A stretch of DNA of 64,000 bases from Dendrophyllia cribrosa (lineage: Eukaryota; Cnidaria; Anthozoa; Scleractinia; Dendrophylliidae), in contig JAJLRJ010000005.1 in NCBI GenBank assembly GCA_024195265.1, positions 27,646,036 to 27,710,035 of the forward strand, read 5' to 3'. The notes under the pieces are model-generated. The model saw only the letters and a list, made by a program, of their open reading frames with translations. It was not told the origin of the DNA and searched no databases. The first letter of the stretch is position 1, and the number at the start of each line of letters is the position of its first letter. Made by a program: the position numbers and the translations under genes. Positions 1 to 10,810 of this stretch are shown here, piece by piece.

Positions 1-1
1 T

Positions 2-955
2 CATGGTGTTGTGGCGGGAGATAACTTTAAGGACGGTCTGTCGTTTGTTAGTTTGGCGCGACAGATAGAATCTGGGACAAAGGCGGGCTATAAAGAGAGT
101 GAAATTGTAGAAGCTGTTATTCGTGCAGTTAGTCCAAGCCTTCAACTGAGATCTTACTTAGAGATGATACAGGATCTATCGTTATCTCGCTTAAGGCAGA
201 TTATGAAAGCTCATTTTAAGCAAAAGTCAGCAACGGAACTGTACCAGGAACTGTCTGTCTTACGCCAGGAAGCAAATGAATCTCCCCAAGGTTTTCTTGT
301 GCGGGCTTTGAACTTAAAACAGCAGATTATTTTTGTGTCAAATGCCACTGATGATTCCATCAAGTATGAGCCCTCTCTTGTCCAAGCATTGTTCCTTCAT
401 GTAGTAGAGACAGGGTTACAAGATGAATCAGTTAGAGCTAAACTACGCCCTTTACTCGAAGTAGCTTCTGTAACTGATGAACAACTTATGGAAAGGGTCA
501 ATCGGATTATGTCGGCAGAGACAGAACACCAGAATAAGATGGGTGTAGCTGGTAGGAAAGGGGCAAGGGTTAACCAGGTTGAAACTGCCTCGCCTCTAAG
601 TAACCAAACCCAGTCAAGTTCAAGTCCACCACCCCAGGCTGAGAGTAGCAAGTCCCAGAAAAAGGAGCCAAAAGCCAATACTCTGGTGACAGCATTGGAA
701 GCAGTGCAGTCAAATCTTGCCTCCCTGAAAGAATCCTTTGACAGAGTCAGCGCCCCAGTAGAGAGGAGTCCTTCCCGGCATTATGCATCTGGTAACTGGT
801 CACAGTTTCAGCGGCGTCAGTGTAGTTCATGTAGGACAGCGGGTGCAGACAACTGTGATCATTGCTTTAAATGTGGCTCAACAGATCATTTTGCTCGAGG
901 ATGTAGAAGGGTGTCGGGAAACGGGAGGAGGCTGCATCAGCGGGACAGGGTGTAG
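2..955 (+). CDS. Gag polyprotein, C-terminal part, with CCHC zinc knuckle
   Basis: The reading frame is open to the left edge, so the N-terminus is missing; the GTG at 11 is not a real start. The protein has a helical capsid-like region (first 170 or so residues), a Ser/Gln/Lys-rich linker, and near the C-terminus a knuckle CFKCGSTDHFARGC, which is the C-x2-C-x4-H-x4-C pattern of retroelement nucleocapsids that bind RNA. Just upstream is a second Cys/His cluster (CSSCRTAGADNCDHC). The stop is TAG at 953-955. The pol frame overlaps in -1 phase from 907, so Gag-Pol would need a -1 frameshift (candidate site at 916-922). Confidence 0.85.
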   Translation, partial: HGVVAGDNFKDGLSFVSLARQIESGTKAGYKESEIVEAVIRAVSPSLQLRSYLEMIQDLSLSRLRQIMKAHFKQKSATELYQELSVLRQEANESPQGFLVRALNLKQQIIFVSNATDDSIKYEPSLVQALFLHVVETGLQDESVRAKLRPLLEVASVTDEQLMERVNRIMSAETEHQNKMGVAGRKGARVNQVETASPLSNQTQSSSSPPPQAESSKSQKKEPKANTLVTALEAVQSNLASLKESFDRVSAPVERSPSRHYASGNWSQFQRRQCSSCRTAGADNCDHCFKCGSTDHFARGCRRVSGNGRRLHQRDRV

Positions 956-2628
956 TCGGAGCGAACTCGTCCCACCATGTCTGCAAGTTCTATGGAAGCA
1001 AAGAGGGTACCTCCTCTTTTAAACAGTGCAGTAGTTGTAAAGCTGTCAGATATTGTTCAAGGAAATGTCAAGAGAAACACTGGAGACAGCACAAGACACT
1101 TTGCCAGGCCATATCCACTTTGGAAGAGCGAAAGTACAGAGAAGACAGAGGAAAGACAGGAGTCTTTGTGAGCCATTTGTCACCACAGGAGCATGCCCAG
1201 GTAGTTCGACTTGTGGGGCGTAAATGTACTGTCAAATGTTTGCTCAACGGTGTCGAGACTGATGCCCTCTGGGATACTGGAGCTCAAGTGTCAATTATTT
1301 CGCGTAGTTGGTTGAAGAGGTGTCTTCCAGGTTGTGACATTCGGGACATGACAGAGTTGTTAGGCATGGATGGGCTTGATTTAAAGGCAGCAAATGGAAC
1401 TGACCTACCCTATGAGGGGTGGGTGGAACTGACTTTTAATCTTATTGAAGATAACTCTGACCACACTGTTAAAGTGCCGTTTTTGGTTGCCAAGGATTCC
1501 TTGGACATGCCTATTGTTGGATTTAATGTTATTGAAGAGTTTACTAAGTATTTTGAAGGAGATACTTTAGCTGGAGTTCATGGATCGTTGGTGGATGTGC
1601 TCACTTCAAGTCTAACTGGTGCTGACCGAGTAAATGTAGAGGCCCTTGTTCAGCTCATCAAATCTGAGCCTGTAAAGGAATTGGCTACTGTAAAGTCAAG
1701 AAAGCAAGACACTGTAATCCCAAGGGGACAGTCAGTTGTTGTATCATGTCGTGCTGCAGTGGGTCCAGTCAGTAAGATACCTGTACTATTTGAACTTGAC
1801 CCTAACCAGTCTTGGCCTAGTGGTCTTGAAATACCTGGAACACAGGTGACTGTAGCAGGAGGCTCCACATGTCGGGTGAACATTCGAGTGGATAATCCAA
1901 CAAAACATGACATTACTCTGAAAGGAAGGACAATTCTAGGACACCTCCAGCAAGTGAAGTCAGTCACCCCTCTTGAAGTGAAGTTAAAAGAAGAACTTTC
2001 AGCCAGTGTAAATGTAGTAGAATCTCAAATCGCTGATACGCCTGAGCCACGTGCTAACCAAGGTATTGACATGAATTGCGAAGAACAACCATGTAGTTAT
2101 ATTCCTGATATTGACACTGAAGAACTCACTGAGGAACAACGCCTCATCGTAAGAAAAATGCTGTTAGAAGAAGCAGAGTCATTCTCGAAAACTGATGATG
2201 ATGTTGGAAGGGCAGAGGAGCTGCAAGTGGATATTAACCTCACTGATTCAGTACCAGTTCAGCGGAAGTACACTTCCATCCCCCGGCCACTCTATGCAGA
2301 AGTAAAGCAGTATGTTGAGGATCTGTTGAATCGAGGGTGGATTCAAAAGTCAAGGTCAGCTTATTCATCCCCTGTTGTATGTGTTCGGAAGAAAGATGGA
2401 ACATTAAGACTGTGCGTAGGCTATAGACAGTTGAATTCCAAAACAGTTCGTGACAGCCACCCTTTGCCCAGAATGCAGGATGCCTTGGAAAGCCTAGGCG
2501 GAAATCAGTGGTTCTCCTTACTAGATCAAGGGAAGGCTTATCATCAAGGTTTTGTAAGTCCTGAAAGTAGACACAAAACAGCTTTTGCCACTCCTTGGGG
2601 ATTGTATGAATTGTATACCTTACATTGA
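907..2628 (+). pseudogene. Pol part 1: MYND-like finger, retropepsin, N-terminal reverse transcriptase (truncated by frameshift)
   Basis: Read in -1 phase to gag. First comes a MYND-like zinc finger (about 982-1104): a Cys, then CSSCKAVRYCSRKC, then HWRQHKTLC. The second Cys of the first pair is Tyr (CKFYG where C-x2-C is expected). The retropepsin follows, with active-site DTG at 1273-1281 in ALWDTGAQVSII. Reverse transcriptase blocks begin about 2230: the PxPRP-like entry, LRLCVGYRQLN (Gly where most relatives have Asp) and FSLLDQGKAYHQ with a catalytic Asp. The frame then reaches ATPWGLYE and runs into a stop at 2626-2628. The block normally following, with the conserved PFGL-NAP motif, is missing. 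Confidence 0.85.
916..922 (+). other. candidate -1 ribosomal frameshift slippery site GGGAAAC
   Basis: In the gag frame this reads G GGA AAC, the X XXY YYZ form used for -1 frameshifting; the same heptamer is known from gag-pro of type D retroviruses. The pol frame is exactly -1 to gag and is open from 907 to 2628, so the site falls inside the 49-nt overlap. A short hairpin (GCTG, loop CAT, CAGC at 931-941) lies 8 nt downstream. Function is inferred. Confidence 0.55.
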
Positions 2629-5260
2629 TGACATCATTGTATTTAGCCAAACATTTGAGGAACATGTTGGCCATATTCGGAAAGTGCTCCGACGGTTACG
2701 TGAACATGGGGTTAAGCTTAAACCCAAGAAGTGCAGACTCTTTAAGCGAGAAGTTAACTATCTTGGACAGATTGTGTCAGCAGAAGGCTACAGACTAGAC
2801 CCTTCCAATGTGGAAGCAGTTAGGACTCTGAAGGACAGTAAGCCTAGTACAGTTGGTGAAGTTAGAAAATTACTGGGTCTTGTCGGGTACTACCGGAGGT
2901 ACATCCAAAATTTTGCCATAATTGCGCACCCGCTATTTCAGTTATTGACCTCTGAAGATGTGACAAGAACATACAAGAACAAGCAACATCATGGTTCAGT
3001 ACCATCGTCCCAACCGGTCATTTGGATGGAACAGCATCAAAAAGCAGTTGAAACCTTGTTAGACCACCTTGTAGCTCCTCCAATTCTTGGATATCCCGAT
3101 TTTAGCAAGCCCTTTGTCCTGCATACTGACGCTTCGCAAGAGGGACTAGGAGCCGTGTTATATCAGAAACAGGATGCAAAGATGAGAGTAATTGGTTACG
3201 GCTCAAGGTCATTGACGAAGGCAGAGAAGAACTATAATCTCCATTCAGGGAAGCTCGAGTTTCTCGCTCTCAAGTGGGCTGTCTGTGAACACTTTAGAGA
3301 CTACCTCTACCATGCGCCTGACTTTACTGTGTATACGGATAATAATCCCCTGACATATGTGCTGACGACTGCAAAGTTAAATGCTACTGGTCATCGTTGG
3401 GTGTCAGAGCTCGCAGACTTCTCATTTGCCATCAAGTACAGACCTGGACACGCCAACAAGGATGCTGATGCACTCTCAAGATTGCCAATGGATATTGATT
3501 CTTACATGAAACTGTGTACTGTGAATGTGTCCGAGGGTGATATCAAGGCCTGTTGTGCGGCAGTAAGAGCATATGGACAAGGGGAGACAATCTGGGTGTC
3601 TGCAGTGAGCGATGATTCCAGCTTGTTGAACATGGAAGAAGTATCTCTTGGTTCTAGTGTGCATACGATTAGCAAGAATTCTGTTATTAATGCCCAGAAA
3701 CAAGACCAAGTGATAGGAAGAGTACTCACATTCTTGAAAACAGGAAAATGGCCCAAGTCATGGGAGCTTAGACGTGAATTACCAGCCACAAAGGTATTAT
3801 TGAGACAGCGACGCAAACTCTACTGTGATAAAGATGGCCTGTTGTTTAGGAGGAGTGGACCCTACTCTCAGTTAGTGCTACCTAAAGAGTTCCACACTAT
3901 TGTCTTTAAAGAACTTCATCAGGAAATGGGACACTTAGGAGCCCCTCGTGTAGTCCAGTTGGCACGTGAACGTTTCTACTGGCCCAATATGGAAGATGAC
4001 ATCACTCACTTTGTGACCAAAGTTTGCCCATGTCTTAAACAGAGACAGCCAAACCTGTCTACAAGAGCTCCACTACACAGTGTGACTACTTCTTATCCTT
4101 TTGAATTAGTGTCAATTGACTTTCTACATTTGGAGCCAAGTTCTGGTGGTTATGAGTACATCTTAGTCATTATTGACCATTTCACTCGTTTTACACAAGC
4201 CTATGCAACAAAGAACAAGTCGGCCACAACTGCGGCTGATCGCCTCTTTAATGACTTTGTTCTACGGTTTGGTTTCCCAGCAAAGATCCTTCATGATCAA
4301 GGACGGGAGTTTGAGAACAAACTCTTTCACAGATTGGAAAAGCTCAGTGGTGTGACGCGTCTTCAAACAACACCGTATCACCCGCAAGGGAACGGAAAGG
4401 TAGAAAGATTTAACAGAACATTGTTGCAAATGTTGAGAACTCTTCCAGAAAGCAAGAAACACAAGTGGAAGGACTCACTGAACAAAGTTGTCCATGCTTA
4501 TAACTCCACTAGAAATTATGCCACTGGTTTTTCTCCTTTCTATTTATTGTTTGGACGCTCGCCACGCCTCCCAGTTGACCTAATGTTTGGACTTTCACGT
4601 GAGGAAACTGGTATGAATCATTCAGAGTACACTGACAAATGGAAAGTTGCGATGAAAGAGGCTTATGAATTGGCCAGGCAGAATATCTCCAAGTCTGCAG
4701 GTGAAGGAAAGAAGCTGTATGACCGAAAAGTACGATTCTCCAAGTTACAACCAGGGGACCGTGTGTTGGTACGTAACCTCTCAGAGCGTGGTGGTCCTGG
4801 GAAGCTAAGGTCTCATTGGGAGCAAGCAGTACATATTATAGTCGAGCAAAAGAGCGACCTACCTGTCTATGAAGTAACACCAGAAGGGCGGAAAGGCAAA
4901 TCAAGAACTCTTCACAGAAATCTTCTGTTGCCTTGTGATTTCATACAAAGTGATTTGCCAGAACCTGTTGCTCAGCGTACCCAAGTAAGAAGGAGCAGAT
5001 CAGTCCCTGTTAACCAGCAAGAGAGAGACGTGCACCATGGTAGTGACAGTGGGGATGAAAGGGAGTTTCCTGGCCTCTCACCCAACGAGTTGGAAATGTT
5101 GCAGTTCTCAACACCATTAGCAGAAACTGACATTCAGGAACAAGAGCCTATAGATGGTACCCAAGAAGAATTGTTGCCTGACGACACAGAGGATTTGTTA
5201 GAACATGATGAATTTCTTACGTTTCAGTCTGTGGCTGAAATCCTTAAATGTGACCACTGA
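2585..5260 (+). pseudogene. Pol part 2: C-terminal reverse transcriptase, RNase H, integrase (separated from part 1 by deletion/frameshift)
   Basis: Starts in a different frame from part 1. The catalytic [11 protein letters not shown] (YIDD at 2621-2632) is followed by thumb sequence. RNase H is about 3100-3480, with its acidic residues visible in HTDAS, LEFLAL, YTDNNPL and NKDADALSR. The integrase has a zinc-binding H-x4-H in HQEMGHLG and a C-P-C variant of the usual C-x2-C pair. Its DDE core shows Asp in VSIDFLHLE, Asp in LHDQGREF and Glu in GKVERF, with 35 residues between the last two (D-D35-E). A GPY/F-like module follows ([12 protein letters not shown]). RNase H and integrase have no internal stop and look recently active; only the reverse transcriptase junction is broken. 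Confidence 0.88.
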
Positions 5261-5518
5261 AATAAAGTTATTTAGCAGTACTTCCCCGTAGTATTATTGT
5301 GTTTCTCGCCAATTTCGGGAATGTTTTAGTTTCGAATTTTTGCGTTATTTGGAAATAAATTCATAAGTCAATCTGCGTTACATTAAAAAAGCTCTTTTCA
5401 TATCATTAAATTTTACAATAACAAATGTCAGTTAAAAGACTACAACTGCATCCACAAATTAAGTATAATAAAGAAAATGCCTCATTGTTTAATCTAACGC
5501 TTTCTGTTTCTCTTGAAG

Positions 5519-7595
5519 AGGTTTATAGCCGAGGATTTCTACTTGACACAACCAACAACATTCTGTACATCTGCCAGAAATCAAAGGACAGGTAAATATC
5601 ATAACTTTAAGGTGCTACAGCAAATTGGATAATTTTCCTTTTGTACTTGTGTTGGTATTTCGAGAAACGGTCTGATGATACGTGCATTAATTCCTCATAT
5701 CTTTTATTCCAGGGTGAAGTCAAGTTGCTTTTCAACATCTGACCAGGCAGCCTCATGGATTGGTAATGAAGACTTGTTTTAGCGATTTTGCTTTTGCTTT
5801 TTGTTTGCCTTTCAGTTGAGTGACGAAAGTTATTTTGCGTTCGCTTTGGTTTTGCATTACTACGCTTAGGATTGGCTAAAAGTTCTCGTGCCACTTTTTT
5901 AACCAATCGGAGGTAAAACCAAAACCAATCGTGACTTGTTTGCACGCGTTTTCCCGCGCTTGGCGCCGGCTACATGCATTTGCTTCGAATTCTGATTGGT
6001 GTATCGAACTGTCTGCGACTATGGTGATTGGCCACAGTTTTTAATGACTGTGGTTTTGATTTTACGATAACAGATGACGCAATGAATCCATCAGAACTCG
6101 AAGCAAAACGAATTAATCCCCCTGTTGTGACCATTCAATAAAGCGATTTTCAATTGAGTGTCGTAAAACCAAAACCAAAGTAATTACTCTGGTCGATCAC
6201 AAGAGACGCAGGCAATCCAATTAACCAATCAGATCTCGAAGCAAATACAGGTAACCGGCGCCAAGCGCGGGGAAACGCGTACAAGCAAGTCACGATTGGT
6301 TTTGGTTTTACTCCTGATTGGTCGAGAAAGTGGCGGGAGAATTTTTAGCCAATCACAAAACGTTATTTCCCCAATTTCTCAGGCATTCTTATGCTCGGGT
6401 CAAACAAGAACGAGAGTTAACACGAGAGTCCATAACGCTTGAGTCGATATGAAGTCATTACAGTTGTAAAGCAAACAAGAGAGAGAAAAGTAATTCCCAT
6501 CACCTTAAATGACATTTTAAGTGCCTGATACAACTTACTGAGAGTACACGAGTGTTGCGGAAAGTGTCACGCCAAACAAGACAGTCAGAGCCCCAACTCT
6601 AGTCAACTCTTGATCGTTCTTTGATTTGTAAAGTAATTTCTTTTTTAGCCATGGACCAACAAGTCTGCCACGTGATCGGACAAAATGGTGACGACCTGTA
6701 TGGTATAGCTTGTAACAACCGAGCCTATATGCGCAAGAGGGGTCCCCATGGTGCATGGTATGGAATAGAGAAACAGGCGTGGCTAACCGCCAAAGCAGCG
6801 AATGCCAATATCCACTTCAACCTGGTGAAGATTGAGGAGAACTACTCTCACAGCTTGGATCCTGAAGCTTCCAAAATCAAAGGCTCTGGAACGCAGTGGG
6901 GAGGCAAGTTTCTGATCCTTCTTTAGTCAGACATTAGTTGTTTAAAGCTGACTGTACCCTCGGTCAAGGTTTTACATCTTTGAGTGGGCGGGTTCAAAAT
7001 CGAGAGCCCGAAACCGCATCGAAAACGGACAAAAACCGTGCAACACAGTTTCAAATATTTACCAAAACTTTCCAAAGTAACGGTTGCCTGAAAGAACAAC
7101 AAAGATTTATCATTTTCAAAATGACGTAGTTTTGGAGGAAACCTTATCTTTTTCAAAACTTGCACTAAACAAAAGCCCTTGAGCACTACGGTTCAGTTCA
7201 TTATGCTGTACAATGTCCCTCTAAATTTTTAGTTTGAGTTGGAAATCATAAGGCGTTATCTTATAGTAATTTCCTGTGGAAATGAATACTGAGGGTTAAC
7301 TGTTCAAAACTTTTGTTCACATTCCAAACAAATTAACATTAAAAGATACGACTTGGATGTGTGCGTGGAAGTGAGGTTGGGTAATTGGGGAAATGAGAGG
7401 GAAGATGAGGGGGGGGGGGGGGAGTTAAAATAACAAAAGAGCCCAACACACTACAGAGTCACGTGGTGCAAGCTATCGCATGTTTTAATTGTAATATTTT
7501 CTTTCTGTCTTGTTTTAGCCAATACAAAAGGCGTGTACATTAACTCCGGTGCAGGCTGGAAGATGAAAGCCCAGTGGAAATGCTGCGGAAATTAA
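5519..7595 (+). CDS. 3' end of a spliced host gene, possible tectonin/lectin-type beta-propeller protein (4 exons)
   Basis: Exons by splice signals and phase: 5519-5591 (acceptor after CTCTTGAAG, donor GTAAAT), 5713-5762 (acceptor TTATTCCAG, donor GTAATG), 6649-6903 (acceptor TTTTTTAG, donor GCAAGT), 7519-7595 (acceptor TTGTTTTAG, TAA stop). All junction phases agree (2, 1, 1), giving an open product of about 150 residues in this window. It includes VYSRGFLLDTTNNILYICQK, VIGQNGDDLYGIACNNRAYM, a Trp/Gly-rich stretch and a C-terminus WKMKAQWKCCGN. The pattern LYG-x-NNRAYMR-x-G...W resembles beta-propeller repeats of tectonin/tachylectin-like proteins, but I cannot name the family firmly. The 5' exons must lie left of the retrotransposon, outside the window. 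Intron 5763-6648 carries two head-to-head MITE copies. Confidence 0.6.
5808..6070 (+). mobile_element. E2F/CCAAT-rich MITE, copy 1
   Basis: Same family as 26206-26481, diverged at its tips. It carries five CCAAT boxes in either orientation (5870-6035), TTTTCCCGCGC at 5949-5959 and TTGGCGCC immediately after. It sits in the intron of the 5519-7595 gene and is inverted relative to the copy at 6143. Confidence 0.65.
6143..6365 (-). mobile_element. E2F/CCAAT-rich MITE, copy 2 (inverted)
   Basis: Begins with the family terminus (TTTTCAATTGAGTGTCGT at about 6147) and repeats in reverse complement the E2F-like core (6250-6280) and five CCAAT boxes of copy 1. The two copies could fold into one large hairpin in the intron. 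Confidence 0.65.
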
Positions 7596-8006
7596 AGGAA
7601 ACCCAAACCTTTTTCTACAATTCTTTATTATATCAGGCAGTGTAGATATTAGAGTTTGACCAGGTGTCTGACTCCATAACATATTTCCTTACGAGTTTGT
7701 ATTAGAATAGGACTTTTTCTTGCATGCGTTTTCCAACTCTATTAAGATAAATTACACACCGAAATTTTATTACATTAATTTTTGTTATTCACTGTTTTGG
7801 ACCCGAAGACTGTCATATCCGTGGAAATGACTTCAAAACGCTTCTGATTTTTACTGTGTTCAGAAGCAAATTCTCTTATGTGATTTTATCGCGGAGTGTT
7901 ACCAAAGTGTTACCATCTACGAAATGAAAACTATTTGTGTTTGTGTGTAAAGTTAGTGATCATGCTGTTCAACGCGGTTTTAACTTTTGAGACTGTGGAC
8001 GAAATC
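7596..8006. other. 3' flank of the 5519-7595 gene
   Basis: Probable 3' UTR followed by AT-rich sequence. I see no further exon, no strong polyadenylation signal and no recognisable repeat. Confidence 0.4.
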
Positions 8007-8374
8007 TTAAAGGGACACAGTGTCCTGGCTGAAATATCGTGTTTTCATCATTGTGGCAGGGACATGCTTTAAGCTTTCTTTATTATCTTGAAATAGGAAG
8101 AAAAAATGCCAAAAGTGATGAACGCAAAGACAAAATAATTGCTAAAAAGCTTAAAATTCCAACAGAATGGCAATTTTGATTTCTTGACCGCCTGTCACGA
8201 AATCAAATTTGATGAACTGTAATCCACTTCCATTAATCTCCAAACTACTGCTTTTGTTTTTCTCTATGCAATCTTTTTATCCAATTAAATTATATATTTG
8301 GTAGCATTTGACGATATGACATGGAAATAAGGTGAGCGAATTTTTGTTATTTCGGCGGGAAAGTGTCCCTTTAA
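8007..8374. mobile_element. TTAA-flanked MITE, AAAGGGACAC family, copy 1
   Basis: Ends AAAGGGACACAGTGTCC and GTGTCCCTTT are inverted and abutted by TTAA. The interior matches 22297-22356 plus 23978-24323, where the second copy is split by an insertion. No coding capacity. Confidence 0.75.
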
Positions 8375-8388
8375 TACATATAGGCCGT

Positions 8389-8842
8389 GCATTCGCCACT
8401 TTAAAAACGAGAAGGAAACTGGGCCGAGTGAACTTTCGCAACGACTTCTGGGATCGTTACAGGGGACGCTTCTTTTGTCTCTGTCCCCAGTAACAGTCCC
8501 AGAAGTAATAATATATCATACACGCATCAAGAGTTCTAAACTACGCATGCTCACGTGATAAAAAAGTGGGCACGGGTATTATAAAAAATGCTATATTTTG
8601 GTATATTTAATTTGGAATTTGCTTAGCAGTTCGTGACCTTGAACATTTAATGAAAATTGTGCTTGATAAGAAAAATACAATCACAATATAGCAAGTTTTA
8701 CAACCCGTGGTCTCACTTTTTCATCACGTTAGCATGCGCTTAGAGCAGTAGCACGGAATTCTTGATGCATGTAATCACTCGGCCCAGTTTCCTTCACTCA
8801 CTCGGCCCAGTTTCCTTCTCGTTTCTTAAAGTGGCGAATGAC
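8389..8842. mobile_element. foldback MITE (TIR GCATTCGCCACTTT)
   Basis: Left arm GCATTCGCCACTTTAAAAAC followed by GAGAAGGAAACTGGGCCGAG is repeated in reverse complement at about 8790-8842. The right arm contains a small extra direct duplication of TCACTCGGCCCAGTTTCCTT. Non-coding. Confidence 0.75.
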
Positions 8843-9209
8843 CATCGAATGAAAACTTTAAGCCGTACTTTCCTTTCAAGTTTTTTCTGGACACCGTTCT
8901 GAAAATAAGATTAAAAGTCAATCAAAACTTGTCTCAGTACTCTCGGGTTATGAAAGGGTGAAATGATGTAAATAATTTAAAATTTCCGATGTAACCGTTT
9001 AATTAAAACTGTAGCCAGCCAACGTAGCCGGCGGAGTTATGAGGGTTATTCCGTTTTTTCACTTAATTTTTCTGCTGCAGAAGAACGCCTCAAACCAGGG
9101 TTCAAATTCACGAAAAACTACCTAAAATTTTTCTTTTTACTTAACTTATGAGAAAACTTTCAGTTATCCTAAAAGTCCTACCTGCTATTTACGCTCAAAC
9201 GAGTTATTC
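8843..9209. other. intergenic, no recognised feature
   Basis: AT-rich sequence between two transposons. No ORF, splice chain or repeat stands out. Confidence 0.4.
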
Positions 9210-9369
9210 TTAGGCCTAGTTTATACGTCGAATTTAATTCAGACGAATTTAATTCACATTAAATTCGTCGTTTAGTCGACGTAAAGTGCTGTCCGATTTA
9301 GACGACAAATTTAATCCTGCCGGCTCAGGTGGAGACCTAAGTGTTTTTGACCAGCAGCCGCAAGTAAAC

Positions 9370-10810
9370 ATGGCGAGGTTTACTAAGGCGTTGTTGCTGG
9401 CTATAATATCGAGGGAAAGGCAAAGGAGAATATACTTGCCAAGTCTTACGCCTGCAAGTCCAAATCTCCGATCTCACGCCTATGGAGCAATTTCTCACGC
9501 TTCACTTACAGATTTGAGCTATCAGCCTTAACTTATCGCATGATCCAATTAAAAATGTAGTTACGTTCATGAAAATATGGCACTTTTTTGTAGGTTTTTA
9601 TCGTTCTGAACATGACAATTTCAGCTGGATGTTATTAAACGGACTCTGGGAAACTTCTGAATTCTTCGGAACATCTTCGGACATCTTCGGAACAGATCGG
9701 GTTCTCATCGGATTTGGTCGGGTCGGCGTCGGAAATCCTGGCACTCCCACGAAAAAATTCTTACGCCTATCACTCGGAAAAAGTTGCAACAACTGGTCAT
9801 GATAAAGAAAAGGCTTCTTGCCCGAGTTTGTTTACTGCTATGTTTGTTGTTGCAGTCAGTTGAAGATGAAAGCGTGCGTTTTCGTAGTTGTCGTCGTTTG
9901 TCTAGAAATTCAGGATGGTGGGAAGTAGTCTGAGCAACATACAGTTAAGCAAGGTTCAAGAAGGCCTTTCGAGTAATAAGAAAAACATTTGACTTCATTT
10001 TGAAGCGGATTCGAGCTGACATCGAGAAAAACACAGTCACAGAGCTCCCGGTATCACCTGAATGCAGGCTAGCAATTTGCCTTTACAGGCTTGGTAGAAG
10101 TGATTACTTAATATACCATTGCCGAATTGTTTGGTCTCGGTGTTACAACCGTTCACAACATAGTCAAAGAGGTATGTGAAGCAATTATCAAAAATTTGTT
10201 GAAAGTGTCAATGCAAGAACATTTCCCCTCTACTATCCAGAATGTTAATGACAAAATGGTTGATATGGAAATGCTTTGGCAGTTCCCTTGTAGCTGGGGG
10301 GCAATCGATGGATGCCACATTTCTATTCAGTGCCCCCCAGGGGGACCAAATGCCTGCAAGGAGTATCATAACTTCTATTCAATTGCCATGATGGCAATTG
10401 TCGATGCAAAGGGTCGCTTTATTTGGGCAATTGTTGGTTTTCCTGGAAACTCGCATGATTCTGTGATTTTGCAGTCAACTGAATTATGGCATGAGATTAC
10501 TGAAAACAATGCTATACCTTCGATGGCAAAAACAATAGGCCATTTCCGAGTTACGTTACGCCTCGTTGTCAAAGCGAGGCTAGGTGTACAACCTTTCATA
10601 TGAAAATGAGTTTTCATTCACATGCAAATGAAAATGAGTTTTCATATGAAAGGTTTCGCACCTAGCCTCGCTTTGATAGAGAGGCTAAAGGCAACTCGGA
10701 AATGGCCTATTGATTTTAGGTGATCCAGCTTTTTCATTTAGAATTTGGCTTATGAAACCCTATATTCATGCCTATCTAACACCTGAAGAGGCTAATTTTA
10801 CGAGGATAAT
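9370..10810 (+). pseudogene. HARBI1-like PIF/Harbinger transposase, interrupted
   Basis: A possible first exon starts MARFTKALLLAIISRERQRR at 9370. After a plausible intron (acceptor TTGTTGTTGCAG before about 9859) the reading continues DESVRFRSCRRLSRNSGWWE, then hits two in-frame stops, continues RFKKAFRV...FDFILKRIRADIE, and shifts frame near 10115 before FGLGVTTVHNIVKEVCEAI. The DDE nuclease part shows AIDGCHI, a YxNFYSI-like segment and VGFPGNSHDS, each with an expected acidic residue. It is cut at about 10534 by a 178-bp MITE and resumes after it as ILGDPAFSFRIWLMKPYIHA (from about 10712). Stops, a frameshift and an insertion make it a pseudogene. Confidence 0.8.
10534..10711. mobile_element. 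short palindromic MITE inside the Harbinger transposase
   Basis: Ends AATAGGCCATTTCCGAGTT and its reverse complement bound a nearly perfect palindrome containing GCGAGGCTAGGTG and CATATGAAAATGAGTTTTCA. It separates the HDS block from the GDPAF block of the transposase. Confidence 0.85.

Larger units (their letters stand above)
1..5260 (+). mobile_element. Ty3/gypsy-type LTR retrotransposon body, defective
   Basis: Continuous retroelement coding capacity in the order gag, zinc knuckle, MYND-like finger, aspartic protease, reverse transcriptase, RNase H, integrase. Integrase following RNase H is the Ty3/gypsy order. The left end lies outside the window, so the 5' LTR is not seen. I could not recognise a polypurine tract or a 3' LTR between the last stop (5260) and the next host exon (5519). 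An AATAAA occurs at about 5262. The element lies upstream of exon 5519 on the same strand and is probably in an intron of that host gene. The copy cannot be autonomous because the reverse transcriptase is broken near 2600. Confidence 0.9.

Noticed and set aside
5261..5518. 3' LTR of the gypsy element
   Set aside because: An AATAAA is present, but I found no TG...CA ends, polypurine tract or matching left LTR (which would be outside the window).
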